Origin: Serratia marcescens
GTDB taxonomy: Bacteria; Pseudomonadota; Gammaproteobacteria; Enterobacterales; Enterobacteriaceae
DNA: 64,000 nucleotides
Direction: 5' to 3'
NCBI RefSeq assembly: GCF_006715005.1
Contig: NZ_VFMJ01000001.1
Span: 2,604,001-2,668,000 of the forward strand
Every line of letters begins with the position of its first letter. The stretch's first letter is position 1. A program made the translations under genes and the position numbers. This document shows, in pieces, positions 61,405 to 64,000 of this stretch. Below the pieces are notes generated by a model, which was not told where the DNA came from, made no database searches, and worked only from the letters and a program-made list of their open reading frames with translations.

Positions 61405-61628
61405 CAACCCATCGGTTTTATCACTCACGCCCCATGGCTGCAACGCTTATTCGCCCGTCGGCGGCAAACGGCCGCGCCGGGTGATGACAGGCTCTGCGGC
61501 CGTCGCGATTATTTGGACGATAAAACCCTGCGACATGGGGAAATTCAGCGGGTTAACGCGGTGTTTTATGCTGTATTCAGCCAAGATGGCTGCGGAAGCC
61601 CGGTCGGCCCCCGCAGAAGAGAAAGCGA

Positions 61629-62675
61629 TCAGTACTGATTGAACATCTGCTGGATTTGCTTCGCATCTTTGGTTTGCGTCAGCGCCAGCTGCAGCAGAAT
61701 GCGCGCTTTTTGCGGATTCAGCGTGCCGGCGGCGACGAAGCCGTACTTGGCGTCGTCCACTTCCGCATCTTCGGTGGTGGCGCCGGTCGGCACGCGCGAT
61801 GAACGCACCACCGCCACACCGTTGTGCGCCGCCGTCGCCAGGGTGTCGAACACCGTTTTATACAGGTTGCCGTTGCCGACTCCGGCGCTGACGATGCCCT
61901 GGTAGCCTTCGGCGATCAGCGCCTTGGCCGGCGCATCGGAAGCGTTGGCATAGTTGTAGACGATGCCGACCTTCGGCAGTTCGTTCAGCTTGCTGATATC
62001 GAACGGCGTATCCCGGGTATGCTTGCGCTGCGGCGATCGCTGGTAATCGACCTTGCCGTTATGGATATACCCGAGCGGGCCGAAGTTTGGCGACTGGAAG
62101 GTCTGCACGGCGGTGGTGTTGGTCTTGGTGACGTCGCGCGCGTCCAGCACGCTGTCGTTCATCGCCACCAGCACCCCGCGGTTGGCCGATTGCGGATCCG
62201 CCGCCGTCACCACTGCGTTATACAAGTTGAACGGGCCGTCGGCGCTCATCGCCGTCGCCGGCCGCATCGCCCCCACCAGCACCACCGGTTTGTCGCACTT
62301 CACCGTCAGATCGAGGAAATAGGCCGTCTCTTCCAGCGTATCGGTGCCGTGGGTGATGACGAAGCCGTCGGTCTTGCCGCAGTCGGCGTCAATTTTCTTC
62401 GCCAGCGTCAGCCAGACCCGATCGTTCATGTCCTGCGAACCGATGTTCACCACCTGCTCCCCCTGCACGTTGGCGATGTTTTTCAGCGCCGGCACCGCAT
62501 CGACCAACGCCTCGACGCCCAGCTTGCCCGCCGTATAGTTGGACTTCGTCGCCGAATCGCCGCCGCCGGCGATGGTGCCGCCGGTCGCCAGCAGAGTGAT
62601 GTTGGGCAGCGCCAGCGCCGAGGCGCTGAAGCCGGTCAACAGGAGGGTTAACGCGCTGAGTTTCACTGATTTCAT
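61629..62675 (-). CDS. ansB: Periplasmic L-asparaginase II
   Basis: 348 residues from the ATG at 62675 (GGAG 7 nt upstream), the same length as E. coli AnsB. Signal peptide MKSVKLSALTLLLTGFSASALA, mature start LPNITLLATGGTIAGGG with the nucleophilic Thr; the second catalytic motif is THGTDTLEETAYFLD. Two cysteines (KKIDADCGK, TVKCDK) match the disulfide of the type II enzyme. It hydrolyses asparagine to aspartate and ammonia in the periplasm. The E. coli gene lies elsewhere; here it is between serC and ycaO, divergent from ycaO. Confidence 0.96.
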   Translation of the reverse strand: MKSVKLSALTLLLTGFSASALALPNITLLATGGTIAGGGDSATKSNYTAGKLGVEALVDAVPALKNIANVQGEQVVNIGSQDMNDRVWLTLAKKIDADCGKTDGFVITHGTDTLEETAYFLDLTVKCDKPVVLVGAMRPATAMSADGPFNLYNAVVTAADPQSANRGVLVAMNDSVLDARDVTKTNTTAVQTFQSPNFGPLGYIHNGKVDYQRSPQRKHTRDTPFDISKLNELPKVGIVYNYANASDAPAKALIAEGYQGIVSAGVGNGNLYKTVFDTLATAAHNGVAVVRSSRVPTGATTEDAEVDDAKYGFVAAGTLNPQKARILLQLALTQTKDAKQIQQMFNQY

Positions 62676-62788
62676 TAGATTTCTCCGTGACAGATAACTC
62701 GCTGAATTATGGCCTTTATCCTTAAAAAAACTGTGACTTTGCCGCCGCTTTAGGAATACGTGGAGCTCCAGCGTAAAACCCCGTATCA

Positions 62789-62811
62789 TTGCGCGTTTTT
62801 AGTACGCGCAA
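62789..62811 (+). promoter_or_regulatory. Hairpin just before ycaO
   Basis: TTGCGCGT/ACGCGCAA, perfect 8-bp arms with a 7-base loop, ending 12 bases before the ycaO ATG and right next to its weak ribosome site (GTGAAG). Could be an operator or an RNA element affecting translation. A possible -10 (TATCAT, 62784-62789) abuts it. Confidence 0.4.
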
Positions 62812-62823
62812 AAAGTGAAGACA

Positions 62824-64000
62824 ATGACGCAAACTTTTATCCCCGGTAAAGACGCCGCCCTGGAAGACTCCATCGCCCGTTTCCAGCAGAAACTGAGCGA
62901 TCTCGGTTTCAACATCGAAGAGGCCTCCTGGCTGAACCCGGTGCCGCACGTGTGGTCGGTGCACATTCGCGATCGCGATTGCCCGCTGTGCTTCACCAAC
63001 GGCAAAGGCGCCAGCAAAAAAGCCGCGCTGGCCTCCGCGCTGGGTGAATATTTCGAGCGCCTGTCCACCAACTACTTCTTCGCCGATTTCTATTTGGGCC
63101 GGCAGATCGCCGAAGGCGACTTCGTGCACTACCCGAATGAGAAATGGTTCCCAATCCCTGAAGACGACGCGCTGCCGACCGGCATCCTCGACGAACGCCT
63201 GCACGCCTTCTACGATCCGCAGCAAGAGCTGAGCGCCAGCGATCTTGTCGATCTGCAATCCGGCAATGCCGATCGCGGCGTGTGCGCGCTGCCGTTTACC
63301 CGTCAGTCCGACCAGCAAACCGTGTACATCCCGATGAATATCATCGGTAACCTGTATGTTTCCAACGGCATGTCCGCCGGCAATACCGCCAACGAAGCGC
63401 GCGTGCAGGGCCTGTCGGAAGTGTTCGAGCGCTATGTGAAAAACCGCATCATCGCCGAATCCATCAGCCTGCCGGCGATCCCGGACGAGGTGCTGAACCG
63501 TTACCCGGGCGTGGTGGAAGCCATCGCCAAGCTGGAAGAGGAAGGTTTCCCGATCCTCTCCTATGACGCCTCGCTGGGCGGCAACTACCCGGTCATTTGC
63601 GTGGTGCTGTTCAACCCGACCAACGGCACCTGCTTCGCCTCGTTCGGCGCGCACCCGGACTTCGGCGTGGCTCTGGAGCGCACGGTAACCGAACTGCTGC
63701 AGGGCCGCAGCCTGAAAGATCTCGACGTGTTCACCGCGCCGACCTTCGATGACGAAGAAGTGGCGGAACACACCAACCTGGAAACGCACTTCATCGACTC
63801 CAGCGGCCTGATCTCCTGGGATCTGTTCAAACAGGACGCGGACTATCCGTTCGTTGACTGGAGCTTCAGCGGCAGCACGCAGGAAGAGTTCGCCACCCTG
63901 ATGAGCATCTTCGACAAAGAAGACGCGGAAGTGTACATCGCCGACTACGAGCACCTGGGCGTCTATGCTTGCCGCATCATCGTGCCGGGTATGTCCGACA
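62824..64000 (+). CDS. ycaO: YcaO, ATP-dependent protein involved in RimO-mediated ribosomal protein S12 methylthiolation; 3'-truncated by the window
   Basis: 392 complete codons are visible (start MTQTFIPGKDAALEDSIARF); the frame is still open at the window end, with roughly a third missing compared with the 586-residue E. coli protein. YcaO-domain ATP-binding residues lie in segments such as ASALGEYFERLS, SNGMSAGNT, EARVQGLSEVFERYVK and the acidic ERTVTELLQG. E. coli YcaO aids beta-methylthiolation of ribosomal protein S12 by RimO. The large YcaO superfamily otherwise makes azoline and thioamide natural products, but no precursor peptide gene is seen here. Confidence 0.96.
   Translation, partial: MTQTFIPGKDAALEDSIARFQQKLSDLGFNIEEASWLNPVPHVWSVHIRDRDCPLCFTNGKGASKKAALASALGEYFERLSTNYFFADFYLGRQIAEGDFVHYPNEKWFPIPEDDALPTGILDERLHAFYDPQQELSASDLVDLQSGNADRGVCALPFTRQSDQQTVYIPMNIIGNLYVSNGMSAGNTANEARVQGLSEVFERYVKNRIIAESISLPAIPDEVLNRYPGVVEAIAKLEEEGFPILSYDASLGGNYPVICVVLFNPTNGTCFASFGAHPDFGVALERTVTELLQGRSLKDLDVFTAPTFDDEEVAEHTNLETHFIDSSGLISWDLFKQDADYPFVDWSFSGSTQEEFATLMSIFDKEDAEVYIADYEHLGVYACRIIVPGMSD

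Noticed and set aside
61237-61638. 133-codon plus-strand ORF in the serC-ansB gap
   Set aside because: It overlaps the serC start and ansB end, has no ribosome site and no family resemblance. The region is better explained as the serC promoter.
62722-63954. 410-codon minus-strand ORF opposite ycaO
   Set aside because: The plus strand is clearly ycaO, with residue-by-residue family match; the minus-strand frame is a shadow.
62824-64000. ycaO as part of a thiazole/oxazole peptide cluster
   Set aside because: It matches the housekeeping E. coli YcaO almost residue by residue and has no precursor peptide, dehydrogenase or transporter gene beside it.

Overview
The window is a piece of the core chromosome of an enterobacterium, most likely Serratia (S. 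marcescens group). I infer this from near end-to-end protein matches, recalled from memory, to Escherichia coli K-12 families, a GC-rich base composition, and gene order. From ompA to ycaO the order follows E. coli minutes 21-22: ompA-matP-lonH-fabA-rmf-pqiCBA-uup-rlmKL-ycbX-zapC-pyrD-ssuEADCB-pepN-pncB-asnS-ompF-aspC-gloC-mepK-ldtD-mukBEF-cmoM-elyC-ycbJ-kdsB-ycaR-lpxK-msbA-comEC-ihfB-rpsA-cmk-aroA-serC-ycaO. I saw no rRNA, tRNA, CRISPR array, insertion sequence or prophage. The exceptions to E. coli order are the most informative parts.

Layout. 1-6.6 kb: the end of ompA, matP (Ter macrodomain), the Lon-like protease lonH, fabA with overlapping FadR and FabR sites, then an inserted two-gene module (HxlR-type regulator plus a second beta-ketoacyl-ACP synthase). 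The 56-codon rmf gene follows on the minus strand. 6.6-17.2 kb: the minus-strand genes pqiABC (intermembrane lipid transport), uup and rlmKL, the plus-strand gene ycbX, then zapC and pyrD. 17.4-21.8 kb: the ssuEADCB sulfonate-sulfur operon. 21.8-32.4 kb: pepN, a membrane diguanylate cyclase, pncB, asnS, ompF and aspC. 32.5-46.1 kb: gloC, the mepK/ldtD pair for 3-3 peptidoglycan crosslinks, the tightly overlapping cmoM-mukF-mukE-mukB condensin operon, elyC, ycbJ, and ycaR-kdsB.

46.1-50.4 kb is the second departure. Between ycaR and lpxK lie a perfect CRP half-site pair with a 17-codon ORF and a 13-bp hairpin, ycaQ, two cold-shock genes with a long gene-free stretch, and a 2-oxoadipate dioxygenase/decarboxylase-type gene (HglS/YdcJ family). 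50.4-64 kb: lpxK-msbA-comEC (lipid A and DNA uptake), ihfB, rpsA, cmk, aroA, serC, an ansB gene placed between serC and ycaO, and the 5' part of ycaO.

Most genes are housekeeping: envelope and lipid A biogenesis, fatty acid desaturation, ribosome modification and hibernation, chromosome segregation, pyrimidine, NAD and amino-acid metabolism. The points most worth a second look are the HxlR/KAS module, the CRP-small ORF-hairpin locus, comEC (its homologous N-terminus has no ATG/GTG/TTG start), the apparent pseudokinase ycbJ, a cysteine pair in an OmpF surface loop, a divergent cold-shock protein, and several sharp palindromes at promoters.
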